43,936 bases of DNA from Bordetella parapertussis (lineage in GTDB: Bacteria > Pseudomonadota > Gammaproteobacteria > Burkholderiales > SG8-39), in NCBI GenBank assembly GCA_945897475.1, contig CAMDFL010000014.1, positions 1 to 43,936 of the forward strand, in the 5' to 3' direction. This document shows positions 1 to 9,682 of the stretch, one piece after another. Below the pieces are notes generated by a model. That model was not told the DNA's origin and did no database searches. It was given only the letters and a program-made list of their open reading frames with translations. The position numbers and the translations under genes are program-made. Position 1 is the stretch's first letter; each line of letters begins with the position of its first letter.

Positions 1-186
1 GGAGCCAAAACCCTTCCACCATTGATCGCTGAGCTTGCCGCTCTCACCTGGATTCGCATTCGCGTAGCTGCCCGGCATTACCACGCCATGCCCCGGCGGC
101 GGCGCATTCTGCGTCGCGCACCCCGCCAATAACGAAATCAGCATTGTGCCAACGAGCACATACCCATTCACTGCGGTTCGAAGCAC
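1..186 (-). CDS. Outer-membrane efflux lipoprotein (NodT/TolC type), N-terminal part only
   Basis: Only the first 62 codons are in the window; the gene runs off the left edge. From a GTG at 186 the product has a hydrophobic stretch ending in the lipobox LLAGC (Cys at residue 23), as in a lipoprotein signal, then a Pro-rich linker and WWKGFGS. That last piece resembles the WW..F start of the mature NodT/OprM-type outer-membrane factors. A GTG at 171 and an ATG at 144 are in frame, but the ATG would leave too short a signal peptide before the lipobox. No clear Shine-Dalgarno sequence is visible. It lies downstream of macA-macB on the same strand, so it is most likely the outer-membrane channel of that pump. 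The family call rests on a short N-terminus. Confidence 0.7.
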   Translation of the reverse strand, partial: MLRTAVNGYVLVGTMLISLLAGCATQNAPPPGHGVVMPGSYANANPGESGKLSDQWWKGFGS

Positions 187-205
187 GGGGAGAAAAAGGT
201 TACGG

Positions 206-275
206 GGAAAGAGGGGAGTCCCTCTTTTCCTGTTCCGAGTTTTCCCTCGAATGGGAAGCGACCAAGTCGCTTCCC
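206..275 (-). other. Two stem-loops between macB and the outer-membrane factor gene
   Basis: Two inverted repeats lie in the 125-bp gap after macB. At 253-275 a perfect 10-bp stem (GGGAAGCGAC / GTCGCTTCCC) closes a 3-base loop. At 206-230 a roughly 10-bp stem with one bulged T closes a 4-base loop. Neither is followed by a T-run on the minus strand, so they are not classic terminators. They could protect the 3' end of the macAB message or lower expression of the downstream gene (inference). Confidence 0.55.
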
Positions 276-311
276 CGTTCTGAAGCTTTCCCCGTGAATG
301 ACGATTCATCA

Positions 312-2291
312 TCATTCCGCCGACAACGCCACCACCGGGTCCAGCCGCGAGGCCTTGCGCGCCGGCATGTAACCGAAAATCAATCCAGTGAAAAAAGCGC
401 AGCCAAAAGCGAGCAGCACCGGCCCAGGCGAATACACCACCGATTTGCCGAAGCCCTGAATTATCGCGGCGGTGCCCAGCCCCCCCACGACGCCGAGCAC
501 CCCGCCCAGCGAGGATACCACCAGCGCCTCGGTGAGGAACTGCTGCATGATGTTGCGGGTGCGAGCGCCCGTGGCCATGCGGATACCGATTTCGCGAGTG
601 CGCTCTGTCACCGAGACCAGCATGATGTTCATCACGCCGATGCCGCCCACCAGGAGTGAGATCGCCGCCACCGCGCCAAGCAGCAGTGTCAACGTGTTCT
701 GCGTCTCGGAAGCCGTCTCGATATAGGAGGCCATGTTGCGAATGAAAAAATCGTTGGTGCGGTGCCGCTCCAGCATTAGGTTGGTGACCGCCTCCTGGGT
801 TTCATCGATTTGCGTGGTGTCGTCCACCGCGACGGTAATGGTTCGAAGATGGCGCCGGCCAAACAGACGCAGTCCCCCGGTGGTGAGTGGCACCAGCACC
901 GTGTCGTCCTGATCGGCGCCAAAGGGCGTCGCGCCCTTGATCGACATCACGCCTATCACCTGGCAAAGAATATTCTCCACCATGATGTATTTGCCTATCG
1001 GGTCAGTGCCTCGGGGGAACAGGGTATCGGCCACCGTCTGGCCGATCACCACCACCGAAGAATATTCGCGTACATCATTGGCCGAAAAGAAAGTGCCGGC
1101 GGACAGCGACCAGTTGCGGCCGATCGGGAACGACTCCGAAGTCGCGGTGGCCGAAGTCTGGTAGTCGACATTGCCAAATCGCACCGTCACACCGCCCCCC
1201 ATCTCAGGCACAGCAGCGAGAATATTGGGCAATCTCGACAATGCCTCGGCATCGTCAGGGATCAGGGTGGAGATACCCCCGCCCTTGCCGCCCCGATTCG
1301 CCGCGCCGGGCCGCACCAGCAGCAGATTGACGCCCAGGGAACTGATGCGATCCATCACCTCCTTGCGCGCGCCATCGCCCACCGCGAGCATGGTGATCAC
1401 CGAACCCACGCCGATGACGATGCCCAGAAGTGTCAGCACGGTGCGAAAAAGATTCGCCCGCAAGGCGCGCACCGCGGTTTTCGCAGCTTCGAAGAACCCC
1501 GCAATCAAGGGGATTTCGCGATCCTCCGGGACAGGTAATTCGGGTGTGCCCTCCAACGCCGCTTGCGGCCCGGGATCGGCGATGATATTGCCATCGCGAA
1601 TTTCTATGATGCGCCGCGCCTCGCGCGCCACTTCGGCGGCGTGGGTGATCAGGATGATGGTATGGCCACGGCGCGAGAGTTCACGAAGAAGGTTCATGAC
1701 CTCGGCGCCGCTCTTTGTATCCAGCGCACCTGTCGGTTCATCGGCGAGGATGATGCGCCCGCCATTCATCAATGCCCGCGCGATCGACACGCGCTGCTGC
1801 TGGCCGCCGGAGAGCTGATTGGGGCGGTGATCGAGCCGATCACCCAGGCCCAGGGTCTCCAGCAACTGCTCGGCACGCAACTCGCGATCGGACGGCGACA
1901 TTCCCGAATACACCGCAGGCACTTCGACGTTCTCAACTGCCGTGGCCGTGGCGATCAGGTTATAGCTCTGGAACACGAAACCGAATGCCTCGCGGCGCAG
2001 ACGCGCCAATTCATCGCGATCGAGATCGGAGACGTCCTCACCCATGAAGCGATAGCTGCCGGTGGTGCAACGATCCAGGCAGCCCAGAATATTCATGAGC
2101 GTGGTTTTCCCGGAACCGGACGCGCCCATGATGGCGATGAATTCACCGGAATAAATTTTCAGCGAAACGCCGTGCAACACCCGCACCGCAAGCTCGCCGC
2201 TACGATAGGTCTTGGTGACATCGACGAGTTCAATTAACGGCGGCGTCTGCGCCATTTCGGGTTCGATTCGGGGTTCGGGGTCTCGTTTCAT
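312..2291 (-). CDS. macB: MacB-type ABC transporter: ATPase fused to permease
   Basis: The 659-residue product has the MacB layout. The N-terminal ATPase shows Walker A (GASGSGKTT, residues 56-64), the signature LSGGQ (160-164) and Walker [12 protein letters not shown] (about 180-190). A first membrane segment follows ([19 protein letters not shown], about residue 285 on), then a large periplasmic MacB core, then a C-terminal FtsX-type block with three hydrophobic segments and the motif [15 protein letters not shown]. In this family ATP hydrolysis drives a periplasmic motion that pushes substrates (macrolides, peptides, lipids or siderophores) through the MacA adaptor and an outer-membrane channel. 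The gene starts 17 bp after macA and is followed by an outer-membrane factor gene, so the three probably form one tripartite pump operon. Met13 is an alternative start. The substrate cannot be read from the sequence. Confidence 0.93.
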   Translation of the reverse strand: MKRDPEPRIEPEMAQTPPLIELVDVTKTYRSGELAVRVLHGVSLKIYSGEFIAIMGASGSGKTTLMNILGCLDRCTTGSYRFMGEDVSDLDRDELARLRREAFGFVFQSYNLIATATAVENVEVPAVYSGMSPSDRELRAEQLLETLGLGDRLDHRPNQLSGGQQQRVSIARALMNGGRIILADEPTGALDTKSGAEVMNLLRELSRRGHTIILITHAAEVAREARRIIEIRDGNIIADPGPQAALEGTPELPVPEDREIPLIAGFFEAAKTAVRALRANLFRTVLTLLGIVIGVGSVITMLAVGDGARKEVMDRISSLGVNLLLVRPGAANRGGKGGGISTLIPDDAEALSRLPNILAAVPEMGGGVTVRFGNVDYQTSATATSESFPIGRNWSLSAGTFFSANDVREYSSVVVIGQTVADTLFPRGTDPIGKYIMVENILCQVIGVMSIKGATPFGADQDDTVLVPLTTGGLRLFGRRHLRTITVAVDDTTQIDETQEAVTNLMLERHRTNDFFIRNMASYIETASETQNTLTLLLGAVAAISLLVGGIGVMNIMLVSVTERTREIGIRMATGARTRNIMQQFLTEALVVSSLGGVLGVVGGLGTAAIIQGFGKSVVYSPGPVLLAFGCAFFTGLIFGYMPARKASRLDPVVALSAE

Positions 2292-2308
2292 GGCTGGCCG
2301 CGCTTTCG

Positions 2309-3889
2309 TTATATTTTTGCGGCGAACTTGGGCGCGCCGCCGCCCTTGCCTGCACCGCCGCCTTTGCCGGCACCACCCGGTCGCCCGCCAGTCTGAACCT
2401 GTTCTCCGGGTTGCAAGCCTTCCAGAATTTGCGCAGAAACGCGATTCATCATGCCGACCTTCACTTCGCGATCCTCGACGCTGCCGTCTTCCTTGGCTAC
2501 CCGGACCATGGCGCGTCCATTAGCGAACTGACCACGTGGATCCTGGGAAGCTCGCGTATCGCCTGAGCGCACGCCACCCTCCCCTTTGCCTGGCGCCCCG
2601 CCCTTTTTCGCCGCCGGACTGGCCACGGCGGAATCCGCGCCATCTCGCTTGCCTTGCGCACGCCCTTTTTCGTCGCCACTCGGAAGCCCCTCGCCACGCC
2701 GCCTGCCTTCACCCCGACCTTCCGCGCTGCCCTTGCCCTCCTCGGCCTTGGTGCTATCGGCCTTGGCGCCGCTCGCATTGGCCGCATTGGCTTTTTCCGT
2801 ACCAGCGCCCTCCTCCTTGGCGCCTGCGCGGCGCCCACCACCGCCCACCGGCCGCAGCGCAGTGATCGGCACGAACACCGCATCGCGCGCAGACGCAGCG
2901 ATGAAAAATACCTGCGCCGTCATCTGCGTCATCAACTCACTGGTGGTATTGGGCACATCGAACAAGGCGTCGTAGAGCACCACGTTATTAACCACGTTCG
3001 GCGTGGGATTGATCTGGCGAAGCGTGCCATACCAGCGCCGAGTGTCGCCGCCCAAGGTGGTGAAATACACCTCCATGCCGACTTTGAGCTTGGGCACGTC
3101 GGCCTCCGATACCTGCGCCTGCACCGTCATCACCGAAAGATCGGCCAGGCGCAGGACTACAGGCGCCTGCTGGTTGGCGTTGAGCGTCTGACCCTGCTTG
3201 ATGGGGAGCGAGGCGACCGTGCCCGACATAGGTGCAAAAATCTTGGTGTAACCCAGATTGGCCTCGTCACCGCGCAGGCTGGATTCGGTTTGCTGCATCT
3301 GCGCGCGTATCGAATCGATCTGCGCGGTAATCGAACGCGCCGAAGCCTCCGCGCTTTGCAGCGCCTCGGCGGTGGTGGCGTTCTCTTTCATCAAACCACG
3401 CTGGCGCTCCTGCTGCGACTCGGCCAGGGCGAGTTGCGATTGTTTGTCGCGCAACTGCGCCTGTTGATTGCGCAACTGCGCCTGATTGGCATCGACGCGC
3501 GATTGAAACACCGTTGGATCGATCTCGGCGAGCAGGTCACCTGATTTCACGGTATCGCCTATGGCCACCTTCAACACTTTCAACTGGCCTGAGACCTGGG
3601 TGCCAACATCGACAAAATCGCGTGGCTGCAGCGTGCCGGTGGCGGTAACCGCGTCTTCAAGATCACCGCGTTGCACGGTGGCCGTGGCGACACGCTCACG
3701 CGTGGCATCCGTTGCGTACCAGGTCTTCCACGCATACCAGCCTCCACCGGCCACGGCGGAGAGAATCAGAAGCGCGCTGATCCAAACAAACCCGGAGCGC
3801 TTCTTGCGGCGACGCGCTCGCGGGGACGGCGCCGCCTGTCCTGCGGCGGTTTGCCCAGGCATGACAGGGATGTCTATCTTGCTATCCAT
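2309..3889 (-). CDS. macA: MacA-type periplasmic adaptor (membrane fusion protein) with a long disordered insert
   Basis: This 526-residue protein has a basic N-terminus, one membrane anchor (about 34-57), a lipoyl-like half ([18 protein letters not shown], about 84-101), a Gln/Ala-rich coiled-coil hairpin (about 130-205) and beta-barrel segments ([16 protein letters not shown], then 245-345). That is the order expected of the adaptor linking MacB to an outer-membrane channel. The oddity is residues about 348-455: a Gly/Ala/Lys/Glu/Arg-rich, low-complexity stretch of about 108 residues between the barrel ([10 protein letters not shown]) and the membrane-proximal domain ([22 protein letters not shown]). 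The C-terminus repeats GGAGKG. Typical MacA proteins are about 370-400 residues, so the extra length is explained by these segments. It is the first gene of the pump operon; repeat copy A and the dnaE 3' end lie upstream. Confidence 0.9.
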   Translation of the reverse strand: MDSKIDIPVMPGQTAAGQAAPSPRARRRKKRSGFVWISALLILSAVAGGGWYAWKTWYATDATRERVATATVQRGDLEDAVTATGTLQPRDFVDVGTQVSGQLKVLKVAIGDTVKSGDLLAEIDPTVFQSRVDANQAQLRNQQAQLRDKQSQLALAESQQERQRGLMKENATTAEALQSAEASARSITAQIDSIRAQMQQTESSLRGDEANLGYTKIFAPMSGTVASLPIKQGQTLNANQQAPVVLRLADLSVMTVQAQVSEADVPKLKVGMEVYFTTLGGDTRRWYGTLRQINPTPNVVNNVVLYDALFDVPNTTSELMTQMTAQVFFIAASARDAVFVPITALRPVGGGGRRAGAKEEGAGTEKANAANASGAKADSTKAEEGKGSAEGRGEGRRRGEGLPSGDEKGRAQGKRDGADSAVASPAAKKGGAPGKGEGGVRSGDTRASQDPRGQFANGRAMVRVAKEDGSVEDREVKVGMMNRVSAQILEGLQPGEQVQTGGRPGGAGKGGGAGKGGGAPKFAAKI

Positions 3890-3919
3890 TCACTATTGCC
3901 CAATGAAAAAGTTTCGAAA

Positions 3920-4076
3920 TTAGTCACTTACACAAGCTGAAATGTTGACAGTTCTGGCAAAGAACCAGGGTTTGAATACATCCCGCTAATTTGTAAAGTT
4001 GCGCTTTTTGCAACGCTACATTTTGGCGGGAAAGGCGGCCTCAATAACACCCTATTTAATTTCGGCTACCCCGGCT
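3920..4076 (+). repeat. Dispersed hairpin element, copy A
   Basis: This is one of four related elements in the window. Read on the plus strand it runs from TTAGTCACTTAC, through a TTGACA..TCTGGCAAAGAACCAG block, a central inverted repeat at 3982-4030 and GGCGGCCTCAATAACACC, to TTTCGGCTACCCCGGCT. The stem (CCCGCTAATTTGTAAAGTTG with CAACGCTACATTTTGGCGGG) pairs at 15 Watson-Crick positions plus one G-T wobble, with four mismatches, so this copy is more degraded than C and D. It lies downstream of dnaE and upstream of macA, both on the minus strand. Confidence 0.85.
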
Positions 4077-4096
4077 GAGGTCGGTAAAAAATATAA

Positions 4097-4146
4097 GTAT
4101 CAGAGCGGTCTGGTCAGTATCAGAGCGGTCTGGTCAGTATCAGAGC
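4097..4146. repeat. 20-bp tandem repeat, 2.5 copies, at the dnaE 3' end
   Basis: GTATCAGAGCGGTCTGGTCA is repeated exactly twice and then partly (GTATCAGAGC), ending 14 bp before the dnaE stop. A 20-base block, ATAAGTATCAGAGCGGTCTG (4093-4112), recurs at 21983-22002 between yajC and secD, so the unit is not purely local. Confidence 0.9.
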
Positions 4147-4159
4147 TTTCTATTAAACC

Positions 4160-7100
4160 TCATGAAAACAGCACTTCAACGTTCTCCGGCTGCAGCCAGC
4201 TGCGAAGTTCTTTCAATAAATTGTCGTCGGGACTGACGCGCCAGTCATCGGGCAGGCGCATATCGACAATGCCGCCGTCGTTCTCGTAATGTATAGCCAC
4301 GGGGCAATTGCCGTTTCGATACGGCTCGAGCATCTTCTTCAATCGCGTCGCGCTTGCCGCGCCGGCGGCAGAGGCATTGCCGTTGAGCGACAGGCGCATC
4401 AGACGCGCGTAGCGGCTTCGCGCCGTCGCCAGATCGATGATTCGCTTCGCCTCGACACGCAATCCACCGCTGAACTGATCCATGCTGGCCTTGCCCTGGA
4501 TGATTACCGGGGCATCTTCCTTGATGTGATCGCGCGATGCGTCATAGACCTCCGTGAACGCGGTGACCTCAATCTGCGCAGTGCCGTCATCGAGCACCAA
4601 CACCACCATGCGACCGCGGCGCGTTTGCAGCATGCGTGTGGAGACGATGATGCCCGCGAGCAGGGTGCTCTCCACCGGCGAGCTCAGATCAGCCAGTCTG
4701 CCCTTGACGAATCCGCTGATTTCCTTGGCGTAGAAATCATAGGGGTGGCCGGAAAAGTAATAGCCAAGGGCGAGTTTCTCCTCGCGCAATTGATCGGGTT
4801 GGTTCCAGCGCTGCGTCTCCACGGACTTCAATACGGCGTTGGCGGCCTCGTCAGAGCCCCCAAAAAGACTCGCCTGACCCGCTGCACGCTCGGCTTGCTC
4901 AGCAGCTTCCATGGCGATGCCCACGGTGGCCAGGAGGCTCGCGCGATTGTCGAGCAAGGAATCGAACGCGCCGGCGCGCACCAGCGCCTCGACCGCGCGC
5001 CGATTAACAATGCGCCGGTCGCTACGGCGGCAAAAATCGAATAAGTCGGTGAACGGGCCATTTTTTTCACGCTCGGCAATGAGCGCTGTGATCGCCGATT
5101 CGCCTGTGCCCTTGATCCCGCCCAGGCCATATCGAATGCTGCTCGCGTCCACCGGATCAAATCGATAAATCCCCTGGTTGACATCGGGGGGCAGAAGTTT
5201 GATGCCATTGGCCCGCGTATCCTCGGTGAACTGATGCAGCTTGTCGGTATCGTCCATCACCGCAGACAAGTTGGCCGCCATGAAGGCCGATGGAAAGTAC
5301 GCCTTCATGTACGCGGTCTGATACGCGACCAGAGCGTAGGCCGCGGCATGGGATTTGTTAAAGCCATATCCCGCGAACTTTTCCATCAGGTCGAATATTT
5401 CGCTCGCCTTGTGCCCGCTCAAACCATTTCCCGCGGCGCCCGCGGCGAAGATGTCGCGCTGCTCGGCCATTTCCTCGGCCTTTTTCTTGCCCATGGCGCG
5501 GCGTAGCAAATCGGCGCCACCCAATGAGTAGCCGCCGATGATCTGCGCCATCTGCATTACCTGCTCCTGGTAGACCATGATGCCGTAGGTCTCCGCTAGA
5601 ATCGTTTCGACACGCGGGTCAGGATAGTTGACCGCTTGCCTGCCGTGCTTACGCTCGCAAAAATCAGGGATCAAATCCATCGGCCCGGGGCGATACAGCG
5701 CCACCAAGGCGATGATGTCCTCGAATCGGTCGGGACGGGCGCGCTTGAGCAAGTCCCTCATGCCACGCGATTCAAACTGGAACACGGCGCTGGTATTGGC
5801 CGATGTAAATAGTTGGTAGGGCTTCAAATCATCGAGCGGGATTGCGTTCAGGTCGAATTTCGGATCGTGCAGTCGGCGCACATGCCGCGTCGCCCAATCG
5901 AGGATGGTGAGCGTGGTGAGACCAAGGAAGTCGAATTTCACCAGTCCCATGGCCTCGACGTCGTCCTTATCCAATTGCGAGATGGTGTTACTGGCGCCTT
6001 GCGCCACGTACAAGGGACAAAAATCGGAGAGCCTCCCGGGCGCAATCAGCACCCCGCCCGCATGCATGCCGACGTTGCGCGCCAGGCCCTCCAACTGCAT
6101 GCAGAGCTCCAGCAACTGCCGCGTTTCCTCATCGTCCTTTTCGCGTTGGTTGATTTGCGGCTCGACTTCGCGCGCATAGACAGTCTGCGTGTCGTTCTTG
6201 TCGGTGCGCCGGCGCAGCGTGATGGTCTTGCCCGGTTGGAATGGAATCAATTTCGCCAACTCATCGGCGCGGCTATAGGGCCATTCGAGCACTCGGGCCA
6301 CGTCGCGCACCACTGCCTTGGAGGCCATAGTGCCGAAGGTGGCGATCTGCGACACCGAATCGCGGCCGTATTTGTCGCGCACGTAGTCGATAACCAGATC
6401 GCGCCCCTCCTGGCAGAAGTCAATATCGAAGTCGGGCATCGACACCCGCTCAGGGTTCAGGAATCGCTCAAACAAAAGCTTGTAGCGCAGCGGATCGAGA
6501 TCGGTGATCCCCAGAGAATATGCCACCAGCGAACCCGCGCCCGAACCGCGGCCCGGCCCCACAGGAATGCCATTGGGAAAACGCCCATCGCGATACGTTT
6601 TGGCCCAATTGATGAAGTCGGCCACGATCAGGAAGTAACCCGGAAAACCCATGGCAACGATGGTCTTCGCCTCGAACGCCAGGCGCTCCTGGTAGCGCGG
6701 CGCCGCATCGGAGCGCGCCCCTGCATCAGGATAGAGATGCTGCAATCGCGACACCAAACCGGCCTGGGCCTGCTGCAATAGATAATCGTCCAGGCTCACT
6801 TTTTCGGGCGTTGGAAACAGGGGCAGCTTGGACCTGCCCATTTCGAGTTCCAGATTGCAGCGGCGAGCAATCTCGACACTATTGGCGAGCGCCTCCGGAA
6901 TGTCGGCGAACAAGGTCGCCATTTCCGCCTGCGAGGTAAAGTAACATTTCGGCGTGTACGCACGCACACGGCGCCGATCGCCCAGCACATAGCCCTCGGC
7001 GATGCACACACGTGCTTCGTGCGCTGTGTGTTCATCAGGCGTCACGAATTGCACCGGGTGGGTGGCCACCAGCGGCAGATCGAACTTGCCCGCCAGGGCG

Positions 7101-7657
7101 ATGGCGCCTTTCAGCCAGGTTTCCGATTGCGCCATGCCGGCGCGCTGTATTTCCAGGTAAAACCTGCCCGGGAATAATGCTCCCCAGGTGGCGGCGAGCG
7201 TCGATGCCGCCTGCGTGTTACCAGAGAGCATCGCCACGGCAATCTCGCCTTGTTGCGCCCCGGAGAGGCAGATGAGGCCATCTGTGCCCTCCTCGAACCA
7301 ATGCCTTTTAATCTCGCCGCGACCACGATGCTGGTTTGATAGCCATGCGCGCGACAGCAACTCGGATAATCGCAGGTAGCCATTGCGCGATTGCGCCAGC
7401 AACAAGGCGCGAAACGGCTTGTCCCGCTCGGTCTCGTTGGTGATCCAAACATCGCAACCGATGATGGGTTTGATACCCGCGGCGCGCGCCGCTTTATAAA
7501 ACTTCACCATGCCGAACATGTTGGCGAGATCGGTGATCGCGAGCGCAGGCATGGTGTCATCGAATGCCGAGCGCACGGCTTGGTCGACCCGAAGCACACT
7601 GTCGGTAATCGAATACTCAGTGTGCAAACGCAAATGGACGAAGCTAGGGTGGATCAT
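4160..7657 (-). CDS. dnaE: DNA polymerase III alpha subunit (replicative polymerase)
   Basis: The product is 1165 residues from the ATG at 7657, close to the usual DnaE length of about 1160. I chose this start because MIHPSFVHLRLHTEYSITDS matches the normal DnaE N-terminus; the frame stays open 27 codons further but that extension looks non-conserved. In order there are an N-terminal PHP domain (HTEYSITDS, then ALAITDLANMFG), the polymerase core with the metal-binding aspartates in MPDFDIDF and KFDFLGLTTL, GPGRGSGAGS, the fingers/tandem HhH region (NKSHAAAYALVAYQTAYMK), an OB-fold (LLAGIIVSTRMLQTRRGRM) and a C-terminal tail. It acts in the replisome, copying the chromosome on the beta clamp. 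It stands alone here, with repeat element A and a 20-bp tandem repeat just downstream. Confidence 0.97.
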   Translation of the reverse strand: MIHPSFVHLRLHTEYSITDSVLRVDQAVRSAFDDTMPALAITDLANMFGMVKFYKAARAAGIKPIIGCDVWITNETERDKPFRALLLAQSRNGYLRLSELLSRAWLSNQHRGRGEIKRHWFEEGTDGLICLSGAQQGEIAVAMLSGNTQAASTLAATWGALFPGRFYLEIQRAGMAQSETWLKGAIALAGKFDLPLVATHPVQFVTPDEHTAHEARVCIAEGYVLGDRRRVRAYTPKCYFTSQAEMATLFADIPEALANSVEIARRCNLELEMGRSKLPLFPTPEKVSLDDYLLQQAQAGLVSRLQHLYPDAGARSDAAPRYQERLAFEAKTIVAMGFPGYFLIVADFINWAKTYRDGRFPNGIPVGPGRGSGAGSLVAYSLGITDLDPLRYKLLFERFLNPERVSMPDFDIDFCQEGRDLVIDYVRDKYGRDSVSQIATFGTMASKAVVRDVARVLEWPYSRADELAKLIPFQPGKTITLRRRTDKNDTQTVYAREVEPQINQREKDDEETRQLLELCMQLEGLARNVGMHAGGVLIAPGRLSDFCPLYVAQGASNTISQLDKDDVEAMGLVKFDFLGLTTLTILDWATRHVRRLHDPKFDLNAIPLDDLKPYQLFTSANTSAVFQFESRGMRDLLKRARPDRFEDIIALVALYRPGPMDLIPDFCERKHGRQAVNYPDPRVETILAETYGIMVYQEQVMQMAQIIGGYSLGGADLLRRAMGKKKAEEMAEQRDIFAAGAAGNGLSGHKASEIFDLMEKFAGYGFNKSHAAAYALVAYQTAYMKAYFPSAFMAANLSAVMDDTDKLHQFTEDTRANGIKLLPPDVNQGIYRFDPVDASSIRYGLGGIKGTGESAITALIAEREKNGPFTDLFDFCRRSDRRIVNRRAVEALVRAGAFDSLLDNRASLLATVGIAMEAAEQAERAAGQASLFGGSDEAANAVLKSVETQRWNQPDQLREEKLALGYYFSGHPYDFYAKEISGFVKGRLADLSSPVESTLLAGIIVSTRMLQTRRGRMVVLVLDDGTAQIEVTAFTEVYDASRDHIKEDAPVIIQGKASMDQFSGGLRVEAKRIIDLATARSRYARLMRLSLNGNASAAGAASATRLKKMLEPYRNGNCPVAIHYENDGGIVDMRLPDDWRVSPDDNLLKELRSWLQPENVEVLFS

Positions 7658-7797
7658 TGGGTCGCCGTGAAAAGCTCCGACGATTTTACACCCCTGTTTT
7701 TTTCGCGGGCCCGGAACCGGGGACTCACGATGATCCAAGCAAGCAAAAAGCGGAAAAGTGGAAAAGTGGAAAAACCGTGGTACGTCTGGCGAGTTTT

Positions 7798-8844
7798 CTA
7801 CATGAAGAAGAAACCGCCCTTGCGATCAATCATGACACTGGGGATGCGCTTGTGGATCGCGGCAAGCCTCACCGGAATCGGCGCAAGGTCTCGTGCCTCG
7901 ACACGCGTCTGCGCGGTATCTTTTGCCGCGACCACCAGTATCGGTGCGGCAAACGCGACAAAGCTTCGATCCTCAACCGACGCAGGCGGAATGGCTGCAA
8001 GAAGACCGGATCGCTCCTCAACCGGCGCGACAAACGCAACAAAGCTTTTATCCTCCACCGAAGCCAGGGGTATCGAAATCCAATTTCCCGACCTGTCCTC
8101 GACAGGCGCGGCAAACGCGATGAGCACCCTCTCTTCGACTTGCGCCCTTGGAATGGGAAGCAAGACCACCGAACCCTCCGCCACCGGGGCGGCGTAGGCC
8201 GCGACCCTTACCTCGGCTATGCTTGGCAAGGAGGCGGTGTGCGCCACGGCCGTCACCCCCACACTGCCGCTTGCGGCCTCCGGCGCCGATAGCGACGCAA
8301 TAGCGCTTGCGCCTGAATCGCCTCTGCGCGCGAGCGCCGGCGCGAACAGGGCATTGAACATCCCAATCGTCGGACGTTGGCTCACCAGCCGGTCGACATC
8401 CAGCGCGCTGCCCGAGGGCGCCGACACATAAACCCGCACGAAGGGCACGCGCAAATCGCCCAGTTCCGCTGCGCGACCTGGCGCGAGCAAAATCGCGCCA
8501 GCTTTGCTGAGCGTGAAACGTTCAGCGCCAATCAGGTACACGCGGCCATTGTTCAAGATTTGACCATTGCGCACCGTGGAATCGCCGCGTCGCTGGGTGC
8601 TGTCCGGGAGCCTATCGTTGCCACCCGTGCCTCCAGATCGCGGCACGTTGGCCACAGTGACTTCGAATTTACCGATATTCATTGCCGGTCTTGAAAAATC
8701 AGGACCACTCAAGGAGGCCACCCATGCGGGATCTCCCAAAGGCGAGATCTGCGAGGAATCCGGTGGATTGGCTAATGCAAATATCGGCCCCATCAACCCC
8801 ATGGCAAGGGCAAGACTTTGAGCCATTCTTTTGCATGTATGCAT
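7798..8844 (-). CDS. Secreted protein resembling a fragment of the filamentous-haemagglutinin family, with 27-residue repeats
   Basis: From the ATG at 8844, with GAGG five bases upstream, the product is 348 residues. It begins with a signal peptide (hydrophobic core to about IFALA). The segment NNGRVYLIGAERFTLSKAG, then ILLAPGRAAELGD and VRVYVSAPSGSALDVD, resembles the ILLAAG..VEL.D...VRV.VTAP.GEAL stretch of large FHA-type adhesins passed through TpsB transporters. The protein lacks the long beta-helix of an adhesin and has no tpsB partner here. Its C-terminal third holds three and a half imperfect 27-residue repeats (AAPVEDRSG...IPLASVEDKSFVAF type). It could be a shrunken adhesin or a separate small secreted protein; its function is unknown. 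ORFs on the opposite strand here are mirrors of the repeat composition. Confidence 0.6.
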   Translation of the reverse strand: MHTCKRMAQSLALAMGLMGPIFALANPPDSSQISPLGDPAWVASLSGPDFSRPAMNIGKFEVTVANVPRSGGTGGNDRLPDSTQRRGDSTVRNGQILNNGRVYLIGAERFTLSKAGAILLAPGRAAELGDLRVPFVRVYVSAPSGSALDVDRLVSQRPTIGMFNALFAPALARRGDSGASAIASLSAPEAASGSVGVTAVAHTASLPSIAEVRVAAYAAPVAEGSVVLLPIPRAQVEERVLIAFAAPVEDRSGNWISIPLASVEDKSFVAFVAPVEERSGLLAAIPPASVEDRSFVAFAAPILVVAAKDTAQTRVEARDLAPIPVRLAAIHKRIPSVMIDRKGGFFFM

Positions 8845-9018
8845 GTGAGCCTCGATTCCTAGAATGCATCCAAGGTCGCGAAATTGCCTGCTACTCAACA
8901 CCATTTAGCACCGGAGAGAATATACAGTGTTGCTCAAATGTCTATCGTCGGCCATTTTCCCGCAATGTTGGTGCCCGCGCCGGGTAGCATTCTCCCGACC
9001 CGCCTGGTGATTTTTGCG

Positions 9019-9044
9019 CCTGTGGCGCGCGCGTCGCCCACAGG
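9019..9044. other. Inverted repeat downstream of the VOC gene
   Basis: A 7-bp perfect stem, CCTGTGG / CCACAGG, closes a 12-base GC-rich loop 14 bp past the VOC stop codon. There is no T-run on either side in the direction of transcription, so a role as terminator is only possible. The rest of the 213-bp space (8845-9057) shows nothing else I can support. Confidence 0.3.
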
Positions 9045-9057
9045 GCCGTGCGACGCT

Positions 9058-9567
9058 TCATTCCGGCAATTTCCAACTCGTATAGCGCAGCGATTCAATA
9101 TCCACAGCCGTGCCATGTCCGCGCGCCGGGCCGCGCGGGAGCATTTCTGCGCCCTTGAAACCAGTGAGGCAAAAAAGCTCGATCATGTTGCCCGATGGAT
9201 CGCGAAAAAACATCAAGGCCTCCACACCGCCGCGCGTCCAGAAGTTGGAGCTGGGAATGCCGCAGCGGGTGAGCCAGGCTTTCATGTGCAGCATTTCGTC
9301 TGCGCTCGCATAAAAAGCGAAGTGCGGATATTCGGCGCTTGTCTCGATGAAGGAGCAGCCCTCTGCGCCAATACCGACGTCCACGCCGGCCAGTTTGAAC
9401 GACGCGAAGCTCTTCTCCTCGATGTGCATTTGCGCGCCCAGGACTTTGGTGTAAAAAAGTTTACCCTCCTCCAGATCGCGGCAAGGCACGCTCACATGCG
9501 CGAATTGGCGCAGCCTGGGTGGGCCATTGACTTGTTTTTGCTCAGTATCAATTACGGCATTGTCCAT
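9058..9567 (-). CDS. VOC superfamily (glyoxalase/dioxygenase fold) protein
   Basis: The start is set by a strong Shine-Dalgarno sequence: GGAGG lies 6 bases before the ATG at 9567. The frame extends 29 codons upstream but without support. The 169-residue product opens with a hydrophilic lead, then a VOC module: FAHVSVPCRDLEEGKLFYTKVLG, AEYPHFAFYA, then FFRDPSGNMIELFC. H53, H81-H82 region and E128 type positions fit the metal-binding pattern of one betaalphabetabetabeta pair (residue numbers approximate). Proteins like this include glyoxalase I, fosfomycin-resistance enzymes and extradiol dioxygenases; the substrate cannot be told from sequence. It lies 115 bp downstream of purM on the same strand. 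Confidence 0.82.
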   Translation of the reverse strand: MDNAVIDTEQKQVNGPPRLRQFAHVSVPCRDLEEGKLFYTKVLGAQMHIEEKSFASFKLAGVDVGIGAEGCSFIETSAEYPHFAFYASADEMLHMKAWLTRCGIPSSNFWTRGGVEALMFFRDPSGNMIELFCLTGFKGAEMLPRGPARGHGTAVDIESLRYTSWKLPE

Positions 9568-9682
9568 ATCTGCCTCCATTTGCCATCGCTGAACTTGCCC
9601 ATTACCTTGCCCATGCCCATGGGTTCGCCTGGCGTAACATTTCTTTGGTGACATTTGACCTGACGATCACCCATGCCGGAGT

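Noticed and set aside
2497-2883. 128-residue minus-strand frame inside macA
   Set aside because: It is a shifted frame of the low-complexity macA insert, Arg/Ala-rich, with no start support.
3920-4076. Riboswitch or leader for macA
   Set aside because: The same element occurs in both orientations near unrelated genes, which does not fit one ligand-sensing leader. A mobile or DNA-level origin fits better, although RNA function is not excluded.
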